Assembly (NCBI RefSeq): GCF_016919065.1
Contig: NZ_JAFFQA010000030.1
Coordinates: 1-60,289, forward strand
Direction: 5' to 3'
Source: Desulfobulbus rhabdoformis
GTDB taxonomy: Bacteria > Desulfobacterota > Desulfobulbia > Desulfobulbales > Desulfobulbaceae
Length of the DNA: 60,289 bases
Shown here: in pieces, positions 45,973-56,100 of the stretch
How the letters are laid out: the number at the start of each line of letters is the position of its first letter
How positions within the stretch are numbered: the stretch's first letter is position 1
Notes under the pieces: generated by a model
Database searches by the model: none
The model's input: the letters and a program-made list of their open reading frames with translations, nothing else
Told to the model about the DNA's origin: nothing
Program-made: the position numbers and the translations under genes

Positions 45973-47892
45973 ATGAGCAAGATTATTGGAATTGACTTAG
46001 GAACAACGAACTCGTGTGTGGCCATTATGGAGGGTGGTGATCCTAAGGTTATTGAGAATAGCGAGGGGAACCGTACCACTCCGTCTATCGTTGCCTTTAA
46101 CGATAGTGGTGAGCGTCTGGTTGGTCAGACCGCCAAACGTCAGGCCGTTACCAACCCCACCCGTACACTTTTTGCCATCAAGCGGCTGATTGGTCGTAAG
46201 TTCAGTGACCCTGAGGTCAAAAAATCCATTGACGTCAGCCCGTTCAATATCGTTGAGGGGACTGGTGGTGATGCCGTGGTCGAGGTAGACGGTAAGACCT
46301 ACACCGCTGCTGAAATTTCGGCAATGACCCTTGGCAAGATGAAACAGACCGCCGAGGAGTACCTGGGCGAGGCCGTTACCGAGGCTGTTGTTACCGTACC
46401 AGCGTACTTCAACGACGCCCAGCGTCAGGCAACCAAAGATGCCGGAAAAATTGCCGGTCTCAATGTGCAGCGTATCATCAACGAGCCGACCGCAGCATCT
46501 CTTGCCTATGGCCTGGATAAGAAGGGCGAAGAGAAAATCGCTGTTTTTGACCTTGGTGGTGGTACCTTTGATGTTTCCATCCTGGAGATCGGCGACGGTG
46601 TCTTTGAGGTAAAATCAACCAACGGTGATACCTTCCTCGGTGGTGAAGATTTTGATATGCGCATCGTGAACTGGCTCGCCGATGAGTTCAAACGCGAGCA
46701 GGGCGTTGATCTGCGCAATGACAAAATGGCTCTTCAACGCCTGAAAGAAGAGGCGGAGAAAGCTAAGAAAGAGCTGTCCAGCGCAAAAGAGACCGATATC
46801 AATCTGCCCTTTATCACCGCAGATGCATCCGGCCCTAAACATCTCAATGTGAAACTGAGCCGCGCCAAACTGGAGACCCTGGTCGAGGATCTGATCGATC
46901 GCTGTGAGGCTCCCTGTGTGACAGCACTCAAAGATGCCGGACTGAATGCTTCAGAGATCGACGAGGTTATTCTCGTTGGTGGTATGACCCGTATGCCCAA
47001 GGTTCAGGAGAAGGTAAAAGCCATCTTTGGTAAAGAGCCGCATAAGGGCGTGAATCCTGATGAGGTTGTTGCCATCGGGGCGGCGATCCAGGGTGGTGTT
47101 CTGAAAGGCGATGTGAAAGACGTTCTGCTTCTGGATGTTACACCGCTTTCCCTGGGTATCGAAACCCTGGGTGGTGTTATGACCAAACTGATCGAGAAAA
47201 ACACCACGGTCCCGACCAAAAAGAGCCAGGTCTTCTCCACCGCTGCTGACAACCAGCCTGCAGTATCCATCCATGTACTCCAGGGTGAGCGTGAGATGGC
47301 AAACGACAATAAAACCATTGGTCGTTTTGAGTTGGCTGATATTCCGGCAGCGCCGCGTGGTGTTCCCCAGATCGAGGTAACCTTTGACCTGGATGCCAAC
47401 GGTATTCTTCATGTTTCTGCCAAGGACCTGGGCACTGGTAAGGAACAGTCCATTCGTATCACCGCCTCTTCCGGTCTTTCCGAGGATGAGATCGAGCGGA
47501 TGAAAAAGGATGCTGAGCTCCACGCCGAGGAAGATAAAAAACGCAAAGAACTGGTCGAGGCCAAAAATAACGGCGACTCCATGATCCATATGACCACCAA
47601 GAGCCTGACCGAGCTTGGTGACAAGGTGGATGCCGAGACCAAGGGCAATGTGGAGCGTGAGATTGAAAACCTCAAAAAAGCGCTTGAAGGCGATGATGTT
47701 GAGGCCATCAAGGCTGCAACCGACGCCCTGACCCAGGCCTCGCACAAACTTGCCGAGCTGATGTATGCCCAGGCTAAATCCGAGGGCGGAGCGGCCGGTG
47801 ATGCTGGTGCAGGCGCTGCTGGCGACAAGGCCAAGAAAGGCGGTAAAGACGACGATGATGTTGTTGATGCCGATTTCGAGGAAGTGAAGTAA
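45973..47892 (+). CDS. dnaK: Molecular chaperone DnaK (Hsp70)
   Basis: The start is ATG 45973, preceded by an AGGAGA-rich site; the in-frame ATG at 45934-45936 would add 13 non-conserved residues. The 639-residue protein has the ATPase domain with IGIDLGTTNSCVA, VTVPAYFND, IFDLGGGTFDVS-like FDLGGGTFDVS and LVGGMTRMP. A substrate-binding domain and lid follow. The C-terminus ends DVVDADFEEVK, the usual co-chaperone-binding tail. It is cotranscribed with grpE and followed by a strong terminator. Confidence 0.98.
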   Translation: MSKIIGIDLGTTNSCVAIMEGGDPKVIENSEGNRTTPSIVAFNDSGERLVGQTAKRQAVTNPTRTLFAIKRLIGRKFSDPEVKKSIDVSPFNIVEGTGGDAVVEVDGKTYTAAEISAMTLGKMKQTAEEYLGEAVTEAVVTVPAYFNDAQRQATKDAGKIAGLNVQRIINEPTAASLAYGLDKKGEEKIAVFDLGGGTFDVSILEIGDGVFEVKSTNGDTFLGGEDFDMRIVNWLADEFKREQGVDLRNDKMALQRLKEEAEKAKKELSSAKETDINLPFITADASGPKHLNVKLSRAKLETLVEDLIDRCEAPCVTALKDAGLNASEIDEVILVGGMTRMPKVQEKVKAIFGKEPHKGVNPDEVVAIGAAIQGGVLKGDVKDVLLLDVTPLSLGIETLGGVMTKLIEKNTTVPTKKSQVFSTAADNQPAVSIHVLQGEREMANDNKTIGRFELADIPAAPRGVPQIEVTFDLDANGILHVSAKDLGTGKEQSIRITASSGLSEDEIERMKKDAELHAEEDKKRKELVEAKNNGDSMIHMTTKSLTELGDKVDAETKGNVEREIENLKKALEGDDVEAIKAATDALTQASHKLAELMYAQAKSEGGAAGDAGAGAAGDKAKKGGKDDDDVVDADFEEVK

Positions 47893-47934
47893 AGCAAACA
47901 TTGTTCGGCTCGATTGAGCGACAGTGAGAAGGCG

Positions 47935-47970
47935 GGGAGTGCGGCTGACGGCTGCACTCCCATTTTTTTT
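47935..47970 (+). terminator. Intrinsic terminator after dnaK
   Basis: GGGAGTGC (47935-47942) pairs with GCACTCCC (47954-47961), extended by GC-rich inner pairs, and is followed by eight T at 47963-47970. Confidence 0.9.
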
Positions 47971-48100
47971 GCCCTTTTTTTGCCATTTGCGCTATAACGA
48001 TTCGGCCGTAGCCCACCAGGACAAAGGGGACAGACCACCTTTCTCTAACGGTTCGCTTGTTGTCCGCAACGATATATTCAGAAGAGAAGAAGAGAGACCA

Positions 48101-49069
48101 ATGAAACGAACACTTTCAGGCATACAACCTTCGGGAAAACTTCATATTGGCAATTATTTTGGAATGATGCAGCCCATGTTGCAGCAGATGGACAATTCAG
48201 AGCTTTATGTCTTTATTGTTGATCTGCATGCGCTGACCTCGGTGCATGATCGTGAGCGCCTGCGCACCGGTACCCTGGAGGCGGCTGCCGACTTCCTGGC
48301 CCTGGGGCTTGACCCCAACCGTTGCATTTTCTGGGTGCAATCCGATGTGCCGGAGGTTTGCGAACTCTCTTGGCTGTTGTCGACTATGACTCCCATGGGA
48401 CTTCTGGAGCGTTGCCATGCCTATAAAGATAAGGTGGCCAAGAATATCGCTGCCAGTCATGGCCTCTTTGCCTATCCGGTGCTGATGGCCGCTGATATTT
48501 TATTGTATCAGTCCGAGATTGTCCCCGTGGGCAAGGACCAAAAACAGCATGTCGAGGTGGCCCGTGATATCGCCCAGCGCTTTAACAATACCTTTGGCGA
48601 AACCTTTGTCTTGCCGGAACCGTTGATCAGCGAATCCACCGCCATTGTCCCCGGGGTTGATGGCCAGAAGATGTCTAAATCCTATGACAATACCATCCCG
48701 ATTTTTCTTGAGGAAAAACCTCTTCGTAAACGGGTGATGAGCGTACAGACCGACGCCACCCCGGTGGAAGATCCTAAAGATCCTGACAACTGTAATCTCT
48801 ATGCATTACTCAAGCTCTTTGCCTCGAACGCGAAGATGCAGGAGGTGCATGATCTTTATGTCAACGGGGGGGCTGCCTATGGCTACCTCAAACAGGATCT
48901 TTTTGAGCTGATCAATGAGCAATTTTCCGCTGCCCGCGCCAAGAAAAAAGAGTTGCTCGATAACCAGGATTATCTGCGGCAGATATTGAAAGAGGGCGCG
49001 GAGAAGGCCCGGGAAAAAGCGACGGTTACCATGGATCTGGTCAGGGATCGGATGGGACTGAAATACTAA
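48101..49069 (+). CDS. trpS: Tryptophanyl-tRNA synthetase
   Basis: The start is ATG 48101 with a GAAGAGAG site upstream; codons back to 47924 overlap the dnaK terminator and are non-coding. The 322-residue class I synthetase charges tRNA-Trp. It has the HIGH-type motif as KLHIGNYFG after SGIQPSG, the DLHALT segment, and the KMSKS motif in GQKMSKSYDN. The length is standard for bacterial TrpS. It is probably transcribed alone, since strong terminators lie on both sides. Confidence 0.97.
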   Translation: MKRTLSGIQPSGKLHIGNYFGMMQPMLQQMDNSELYVFIVDLHALTSVHDRERLRTGTLEAAADFLALGLDPNRCIFWVQSDVPEVCELSWLLSTMTPMGLLERCHAYKDKVAKNIAASHGLFAYPVLMAADILLYQSEIVPVGKDQKQHVEVARDIAQRFNNTFGETFVLPEPLISESTAIVPGVDGQKMSKSYDNTIPIFLEEKPLRKRVMSVQTDATPVEDPKDPDNCNLYALLKLFASNAKMQEVHDLYVNGGAAYGYLKQDLFELINEQFSAARAKKKELLDNQDYLRQILKEGAEKAREKATVTMDLVRDRMGLKY

Positions 49070-49077
49070 CCTGCAGG

Positions 49078-49145
49078 CACAAGCGCACAATAAAAAAGGC
49101 TGCCTCCCACACATGGGAGGCAGCCTTTTTTATTGTGCGCTTGTG
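49078..49145. terminator. Perfect 31-bp inverted repeat, bidirectional terminator
   Basis: The left arm 49078-49108 and right arm 49115-49145 are exact reverse complements around the loop ACACAT. The inner GC-rich part GGCTGCCTCCC is flanked by A6 on one side and T6 on the other, so it can terminate both trpS and the convergent immunophilin gene. The match continues ten or more bases beyond the T-tract, which a terminator does not need. Confidence 0.93.
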
Positions 49146-49160
49146 GACCTGGAAAGCTGA

Positions 49161-50228
49161 TCAGAAGTCAACCATTTCCACATCAAAGACCAGCCAGGCA
49201 TTGGGGGGGATAACCCCGCCTGCGCCACGCTCGCCGTAAGCAAGCTCAGGTGGAATAATCAGCGTGCGTTTTTCACCTTTGGCCATCTGGCTCAGGGCTT
49301 CGTCCCAACCCTGAATGACCCGGCCGGTGCCAACGGGGAAAGCGATGGGTTCACCGCGATCATACGAGCTGTCGAATTTGCGGTTACCCACCAGAAGACG
49401 ACCTGTGTAGTGGGCCTTGATCTCAGTTCCTGCAGGTGGAGGATCGCCAGCCCCTTCCTGCTCGACCTGATAGTACAGGCCGGACTTGGTCTCAACCGCC
49501 TTGGGCCATTGCTCTTTGATCAGCTTGAGGATTTTTTCTTTCTGGGCCTTCAATGCCTCCGCCTCACGCCCCTTGATGGAGGCGAGAGCGGCATCAAAAG
49601 CTGCCTGATCGGTTTTGAAGGACTCTGCATCACGGCCTTCACGAATGATGGTGATGGACTTGATAACATCACCACGATCAATGCGGTCGACCACGTCCTG
49701 CCCATCAATCACCTTACCAAAGACAGTATGTTTGCCATCCAGATGCGGGGTGGCCAGATGGGTGATGAAGAACTGGCTCCCGTTGGTGCCTGGACCAGCG
49801 TTCGCCATGGAGAGCACGCCGGGGCCATCATGGGTCAACTCGGGATCAAACTCGTCCGGGAAGGTGTAGCCGGGGCCACCGGTTCCGGTGCCCAGGGGAC
49901 AACCACCCTGTATCATGAAGTTGGCTATAACGCGGTGAAAGGTTAGCCCATCGTAAAAGGGGGTGCCTGAAGACTTGCTTCCGCCGCCGAGTTGCAGGGT
50001 CCCTTCAGCAAGACCGACAAAGTTAATCACGGTCAGCGGTGTTTTGGTGTAGAATAGATTGATTAAAATATCGCCTTTATCGGTAGCGATTTTGGCGTAG
50101 AGTCCGTCTTTCATAGCGATTTTGGCCTCGATTCCGTCTTTTATAGGTTGTACCTCAACAGAAAACACTGGTTGCCCGCAACAGAAGAGCAGCACGGACA
50201 GAAGCAGCAACGAAAGCAGCCTGGTCAT
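49161..50228 (-). CDS. Exported cyclophilin-FKBP fusion peptidyl-prolyl isomerase
   Basis: The 355-residue protein joins two unrelated proline isomerase folds. A signal peptide (MTRLLSLLLLSVLLFCCG..., about 1-23) directs export; CCG may alternatively be a lipobox. A short duplicated segment IKDGIEAKIA and KDGLYAKIA follows. The cyclophilin domain (about 42-200) has FHRVIANFMIQGG, the MANAGPGTNGSQFFI core and LDGKHTVFG. A helical linker (about 205-245, AALASIKGREAEALKAQ) leads to the FKBP domain (about 248-355) with VGTGRVIQGWDEAL and PPELAYGERGAGG. Both active sites look intact. It should act on folding of exported proteins. Confidence 0.95.
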   Translation of the reverse strand: MTRLLSLLLLSVLLFCCGQPVFSVEVQPIKDGIEAKIAMKDGLYAKIATDKGDILINLFYTKTPLTVINFVGLAEGTLQLGGGSKSSGTPFYDGLTFHRVIANFMIQGGCPLGTGTGGPGYTFPDEFDPELTHDGPGVLSMANAGPGTNGSQFFITHLATPHLDGKHTVFGKVIDGQDVVDRIDRGDVIKSITIIREGRDAESFKTDQAAFDAALASIKGREAEALKAQKEKILKLIKEQWPKAVETKSGLYYQVEQEGAGDPPPAGTEIKAHYTGRLLVGNRKFDSSYDRGEPIAFPVGTGRVIQGWDEALSQMAKGEKRTLIIPPELAYGERGAGGVIPPNAWLVFDVEMVDF

Positions 50229-50565
50229 GGAAATCTCCGGCTAGTACGTCTTGTTCGTTGAAGATGAGCAAGCCCCGGCGCGCGTGTTCGGCGTGGGGGC
50301 GTGGTTTAGGCAATCAGGCTTGCATACTTTGCTGTTGGCTCCTTGTCAATAAAAAACAGGGGGAACAGGGGGGCTGGTATCCAGCCTCAATTCGTGTATT
50401 CAGCCTCAAACGTAAGAGGACACTTGAGCTAACGGGTTGAAAATAAAACAACCCTTTCTCTTGAGACGAAGTTGCAGATGGGAAGGGGAGCATCTTTGAG
50501 AGCTTGATGCCATGGAGCTGGATGGAGAATAAATGGATGAATTTCCGAATCCCTTTAGAGAAGGC
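50229..50565. other. Intergenic region, no gene seen
   Basis: This gap separates the immunophilin gene and the waaA remnant, which are divergent. No frame with a ribosome-binding site or recognisable product was found. A small inverted pair, AACGGGTTG and CAACCCTTT near 50432-50455, is the only visible structure. Confidence 0.4.
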
Positions 50566-50594
50566 TTGACGGCTGCTAGGCTACTTTGTTAAAT
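50566..50594 (+). promoter_or_regulatory. Possible sigma-70 promoter of the waaA remnant
   Basis: TTGACG at 50566-50571 and TTAAAT at 50589-50594 are separated by 17 bases, each with one or two mismatches to consensus. The start of the broken waaA lies about 50 bases downstream, behind GGGAGG. Confidence 0.5.
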
Positions 50595-50645
50595 AAACAA
50601 ATTTTGCGCTCTAAAAAAAATACGATCGGGAGGCCAACGAAAATC

Positions 50646-51615
50646 TTGCTGTATCTGCTCTACAGTACCTTGGGATATGCGCTGCATGCGTTTTTGGTAC
50701 TGTTGTTGCCAATGGCCGGATTATTCAATGGCCGCTACGGCTATGGCCTTTGCCAACGGTACGGGCTGTATAATCCTGCTTTGAGGCCAGCTCTCCACCA
50801 GGCGCCTCTTCTCTGGGTTCACGCCTCATCTGTTGGTGAGGTGCAGGCCGCTCTCATTTTGATACACAGATTGCTTGCCACCAGGCACGATGTGCAGATC
50901 GTCCTCTCCACGACAACCGCGCAGGGGCGAAAAATAGCAGCTTCTCGACTGGGTGGGCGCGTATGTTATGTGCTGGCGCCTCTTGATTTTCCTCCGGCGG
51001 TCCGGAGTGCCCTGCAGTTTTTTCGTCCAACGCTCTCCATCGGCCTGAAAACAGAATTATGGCCGGTGATGCTCACAGCCCTGAATCGGGCCGGTGTTCC
51101 CAAACTGCTGCTTAACGGCCGACTTTCCGAGCGGTCCTTGAAGCGTTATCTCCACATTCGTCAATTTATTTGTTCACTGATTCAGGGAGTTCGAGTCCTG
51201 GCGGTTATCACTCCTGAAGACAGAGACCGCTTTGTTCAGCTTGGAGTTAGACCCCTTGCAGCTTGAATATTCACCGCGAAAACATGCCATTGTCCTTGTC
51301 GACACCATGGGGGATTTAGCCGATCTGTTCGCTGCGGCAGATTATATTTTCTGTGGTGGCAGTCTTGTGGACCGTGGTGGGTATAATATTATGGAGCCCG
51401 CCCGCTTGGGCAAAGCTGTCTATTCGGGACTCCATATGAAAGATTTTACAGATGCCGCCCAGTTGCTTCGGGACAGCGGGGGCGGATTTCAGGTGGCGGA
51501 TGGCCAGGAACTTATAACCCTGCTGCGCCATCACTATAATCATCCCGCTAAGTATGATGCGGCCGTAAGCGATCAGGGGGACCCCCTGAAAGAACTCGTA
51601 TTATCGAAACTGTAA
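50646..51615 (+). pseudogene. waaA: Broken 3-deoxy-manno-octulosonate (Kdo) transferase gene
   Basis: The N-terminal half starts at TTG 50646 (GGGAGG 12 bases upstream) and runs to a stop at 51264-51266. It has the membrane anchor, the WVHASSVGEV catalytic-glutamate region, GLKTELWPVML and LNGRLSERS, all typical of WaaA/KdtA, and stops after RFVQLGV. The C-terminal part resumes in another frame from about 51265 (EYSPRKHAIVLVDTMGDL) to 51615, with CGGSLVDRGGYNIMEPARLG. Full-length WaaA has about 425 residues; roughly 80-100 central residues are absent and the halves are out of frame. The product cannot be functional as read. Either a second copy exists or Kdo transfer is done otherwise. Confidence 0.85.
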
Positions 51616-51621
51616 GTGGTT

Positions 51622-51884
51622 ACGGGGTGCCGGAGATGCTAGGCGTCGGTCTGTGCAGCGTACGCCTGTACGTAAGCAGGCCGATAACACCGCAGATTCG
51701 GTGCCCCGTGATCGCTTACATGCGGCCTGCCGTTTGGCGGCCGCAACCACCGCGAGCCAACGGGGCTCGGTGGCCCGTCAGGTAGCTCTTGTCCAGGAGC
51801 ATCTGCTGGGAAATGAGATAGCAGAACATGCCTTCGTTGGACCAGCTGTTTCTGCGTGATGAAAGTACGCATCACGATTTTTTT
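51622..51884 (+). ncRNA. Candidate structured RNA ending in an intrinsic terminator
   Basis: Reading by eye gives a compact series of helices. 51622-51632 pairs with 51699-51709 (11 bp, two G-U). Inside it 51645-51653 pairs with 51677-51685 (9 bp, two G-U), and inside that 51658-51663 pairs with 51668-51673 around a GCCT loop. Next, 51721-51731 pairs with 51736-51745 (10 bp, one bulge, loop GTTT). Then 51747-51758 pairs with 51764-51773 (10 bp, two-base bulge). A terminator at 51855-51884 closes it. It may be a small RNA, a carAB leader or the 3' region of the waaA transcript. I recognise no known family, and the RNase P, tmRNA, SRP and 6S signatures I looked for are absent. Confidence 0.45.
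51855..51884 (+). terminator. Intrinsic terminator upstream of carA
   Basis: CGTGATG (51855-51861) pairs with CATCACG (51870-51876), followed by A and seven T at 51878-51884. carA begins 127 bases later, so the hairpin either ends the preceding transcript or acts as a leader terminator. Confidence 0.75.
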
Positions 51885-52010
51885 ACGGCAACTGGCGATT
51901 CAGGCGTATGTGCTTACCATACAACAACATAACACAGTAAACGGTTGCAGCGGCCACTCCACTCGGGGCAGGGCTGGAAACGGAACCTCGTTCTTTTCTT
52001 TAGGTAGACT

Positions 52011-53123
52011 ATGAAAGCGTTAATCGGACTTGAAGACGGCACGGTCATGACCGCGCGATCCTTTACCGGCCCAGGTGAGGCGGTGGGGGAGATAGTGTTC
52101 AACACCAGCATGAGCGGTTACCAGGAAGTGCTCACCGACCCTTCGTACACGGCCCAACTGGTCACTATGACCTATCCGCTTATTGGTAATTACGGTGTCA
52201 ATCCCGAGGATATGGAATCCCGAGGTGTGCATCCCCGCGCATTTCTTGTACGTGAGTACCAGGGATACCCCAGTAACTACCGTTCCACTGAAAATTTAGC
52301 AGAGTTCCTTAAAAAATATAAGGTGTTGGGGGTTGAAGGGCTCGATACCCGTATGCTCACCCGAAAAATACGTACAGTCGGCGCCATGAAGGCTCTGATT
52401 ACCACCGAGGATATGGATCCCGAGTCGGTGGTCCGCCGTGCCCGTGAATGGTCCGGTCTGGTTGGCCGGGACATGGTTGAACGTGTTGCCAGCCCCGTTA
52501 TGTACCGCTGGGAAGAAAATCCGGTTGAAGGAAACACCTTTCCGCAGACAGAAAACGGTCGATTTAATGTGGTTGCCTACGATTTTGGTATTAAATATAA
52601 CCAGCTACGCCTCTTGACCAGCAAGGGCTGCCGGGTACTGGCCGTTCCGGCAACAACCTCGGCCGAAGAAGTGCTCGCACTCAAACCCGATGGTGTTTTT
52701 CTCTCCAATGGTCCCGGCGATCCCGCCGGTGTTCAGGGGGTTGTGGCGAATATTCAGGCACTGCTTGGTAAGTTGCCCATCTTTGGTATCTGCCTGGGGC
52801 ACCAGATGCTTGGCCTGGCCTATGGTGGATCAACCTACAAACTGAAGTTCGGCCACCGTGGAGGCAATCAGCCGGTCAAAGATCTGCTCACCGGTAAGGT
52901 GGAGATCACCTCCCAGAACCATGGGTTCTGTGTTGATCCTGAAAGTTTGCCCGACTCGGTCGAGGTCACCCATATCAACCTCAATGATGGCAGCCTTGAG
53001 GGCATGCGCCATAAAGAATATCCCGCATTTTCAGTGCAGTACCATCCTGAATATGCCCCAGGCCCGCACGATGCGGAATACCTTTTTGACCGGTTCATTC
53101 AACTGATGGAGCAGGCGCGCTGA
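52011..53123 (+). CDS. carA: Carbamoyl-phosphate synthase small subunit
   Basis: The 370-residue glutaminase subunit releases ammonia from glutamine and passes it to CarB for carbamoyl phosphate, used in pyrimidine and arginine synthesis. The N-terminal half has the EDGTVMTARSFTGPGE segment and the CarA SYTAQLVTMTYPLIGNYG signature. The C-terminal class I amidotransferase domain has the catalytic cysteine in FGICLGHQMLGLA and histidine-glutamate in SVQYHPEYAPGPHD. A weak AGGT lies before the ATG. carB follows after 27 bases. Confidence 0.98.
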   Translation: MKALIGLEDGTVMTARSFTGPGEAVGEIVFNTSMSGYQEVLTDPSYTAQLVTMTYPLIGNYGVNPEDMESRGVHPRAFLVREYQGYPSNYRSTENLAEFLKKYKVLGVEGLDTRMLTRKIRTVGAMKALITTEDMDPESVVRRAREWSGLVGRDMVERVASPVMYRWEENPVEGNTFPQTENGRFNVVAYDFGIKYNQLRLLTSKGCRVLAVPATTSAEEVLALKPDGVFLSNGPGDPAGVQGVVANIQALLGKLPIFGICLGHQMLGLAYGGSTYKLKFGHRGGNQPVKDLLTGKVEITSQNHGFCVDPESLPDSVEVTHINLNDGSLEGMRHKEYPAFSVQYHPEYAPGPHDAEYLFDRFIQLMEQAR

Positions 53124-53150
53124 GCGCTCGGCGGATAAGGAAGACAGACA

Positions 53151-56100
53151 ATGCCAAAACGCACAGATATACAGAAGATACTTATCATCGGCTCCGGGCC
53201 GATTATTATCAGCCAGGCCTGCGAGTTTGACTACTCAGGAGCACAGGCGGTTAAGGCGCTGAAAGAGGAAGGCTACGAGGTGGTGTTGATCAACTCCAAC
53301 CCGGCTACCATCATGACCGATCCCACCCTGGCCGATCGCACCTATGTGGAGCCACTCACCCCCGAATGTGTGGCCAAGGTCATTGAGCGGGAGCGTCCGG
53401 ATGCACTCCTCCCAACCCTTGGTGGACAGACCGGCCTGAATACCGCTATCAAGGTGGCCGAGATGGGCGTGCTCGAGAAGTACGGGGTCGAGATGCTCGC
53501 CGCCAATATCGACGTCATCAACAAGGCGGAAGGCCGTGAAGAGTTCCGTGATGCCATGCACAAGATCGGGCTTAAGGTGCCTGAGTCGGCTATCGTACAC
53601 ACCATCGAAGATGCCATGGCAGCAGGTGAGCGCATCGGCTTTCCCATCATTGTTCGCCCCAGCTTCACCCTGGGCGGAACGGGTGGCGGTGTGGCCTACA
53701 ACCGGGAAGAACTCAACAAGATGGCAACCGCCGGTCTTGATCTCTCCATGACCAGTGAGGTCATGCTCGAGCGTTCTCTGCTGGGCTGGAAAGAATACGA
53801 GCTTGAGGTGATGCGCGATAAAAACGACAACGTCGTTATCATCTGCTCTATCGAAAATGTGGATGCCATGGGCGTGCACACCGGTGACTCCATCACCGTG
53901 GCGCCAGCCCAGACCCTGACCGATCGTGAATACCAGGATATGCGCGATGCCGCCATCGCCATTATTCGTGAGATCGGTGTGGAGACCGGTGGTTCAAACG
54001 TACAGTTTGCGGTCAATCCGGAAGACGGCGAGCTGATGGTCATTGAGATGAATCCACGCGTCTCACGTTCCTCTGCTCTTGCCTCAAAGGCAACCGGTTT
54101 TCCCATCGCCAAGATCGCGGCCAAACTCGCTGTCGGCTATACGCTGGATGAGATCAAAAACGACATCACCCGCGAGACCTATGCCTCTTTTGAGCCGACC
54201 ATTGATTACTGTGTGGTTAAGATCCCTCGCTGGACCTTTGAAAAATTTCCAGAGGCCGAAGACCTGCTGACCACAGCCATGAAGTCGGTTGGTGAGACCA
54301 TGGCCATTGGCCGAACCTTCAAAGAGGCCTTTCAGAAGGGGATGCGTTCCCTTGAGATTGGACGCATGGGCTTTGGCTTTGATGGTAAGGTTGACTTAAG
54401 CGAGATGCATCAGGATGACCTGGAAGAGGGCTTGGTGAAACCAAACTCCAAACGACTCAACCATCTCTTTGAGGCACTGCACCGGGGCATGTCCATTGAG
54501 CGACTCTTTGAGCTGAGTAAGATCGATCCCTGGTTCTTGTATAATTTTAAACAGATTGTGGAGAAAGGTGAGGAGATCCGCAGTCGTGGCTTTGTGGGGC
54601 TGGACAAGGATTTTCTCTACGAGGCTAAACAGTACGGCTTTTCCGATGTGCAGCTGGCACATCTGACCGGAACCTCGGAAGATGATATCCGCTCCCTGCG
54701 CATCGAGCTTGGCCTGGAGCCCGCCTATAAACTGGTGGATACCTGCGCGGCCGAGTTTGAGTCCTACACACCGTATTACTACTCCACCTACGAGCAGGAA
54801 GACGAGTCCAGTCGTACTGATCGCAAAAAGATCATGATTTTGGGCGGTGGCCCCAACCGTATCGGTCAGGGCATCGAGTTTGACTACTGCTGTGTTCACG
54901 CCTCCTTTGCTCTGCGCGAGATCGGGGTCGAGTCGATCATGGTCAACTCCAACCCGGAAACCGTGTCCACCGATTACGACACCTCAGACAAACTCTACTT
55001 CGAGCCGCTGACCCGCGAGGATGTGCTCAACATCATCGAGCGTGAAAAGCCGGATGGCGTCATCGTTCAGTTTGGCGGGCAGACCCCGTTGAACCTGGCC
55101 GTGCCCCTTGCCCAGGCCGGGGTCCCCATTGTTGGCACGCCACCCGATGCCATTGACCGAGCCGAGGATCGAAAACGGTTCCAGCAGTTTCTGCAGAAAC
55201 TTGGCCTGCGGCAGCCGGCCAACGGTACCGCTCATACCCTGGAAGAGGCGCTGGACGTGGCCAAAGAGATCGGTTTTCCCGTGGTCATGCGCCCATCCTA
55301 TGTTCTGGGTGGTCGAGACATGCGCATTGTCTACAACGAGCAGGGCATCCGTGACTTCATGGCCATTCCCGGAATGAGTGGCGGTGAGCATCCGGTCCTG
55401 CTTGATCAGTTCCTCAAAGACGCCATCGAGGTGGATGTGGACGCTGTCTGTGACGGCACCACCACCGTACTCGGCGGTATTATGGAGCATATCGAGGAGG
55501 CTGGTATACACTCCGGCGACTCTGCCTGTGTACTGCCGCCCCATACCTTGCCTGCAGCAATGCTTGAGGAGATCTCCAAGGCGACCAAGGCCATGGCCAT
55601 CGAACTCGGTGTTATCGGCCTGATGAACGTTCAATTTGCAGTGCAGCGTGAGACTCTCTATGTGCTTGAGGTCAATCCGCGTGCCTCTCGAACCGTGCCC
55701 TTTGTCTCTAAAGCAACCGGTGTCCCCCTGGCAAAGATAGCCACCAAGGTTATGCTTGGAATGAGCCTTGAGGAACTTGAATTCACTCAGGAGAAAAAAT
55801 TCTCCCATTACGCGGTCAAAGAGGCGGTTTTTCCCTTCGATCGTTTTAAAAACGTTGATACCCTGCTTGGGCCGGAGATGAAATCCACCGGTGAGGTTAT
55901 GGGCATTGATGACGACCTTGGCCTTGCCCTGGCAAAATCGCAGATGGCAGCCAACGCCCGGGTTCCGGAAAAAGGAATAGCCTTTGTCTCGGTGCGCCAC
56001 GGGGATAAGGATGCCGTGGTGCCGCTGGTAGAGAAGCTGCGCTCTTTGGGCTTTGAGATTATTGCCACCAAGGGGACAGCGGCTAAACTCAAAGAGGCTG

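Noticed and set aside
47924..48100. N-terminal extension of trpS
   Set aside because: The extra codons include the dnaK terminator; the conserved protein starts at 48101 behind a ribosome-binding site.
51653..51859. Possible 68-residue protein upstream of carA
   Set aside because: It has no ribosome-binding site and covers the hairpin-rich stretch, whose pairing explains the sequence better.
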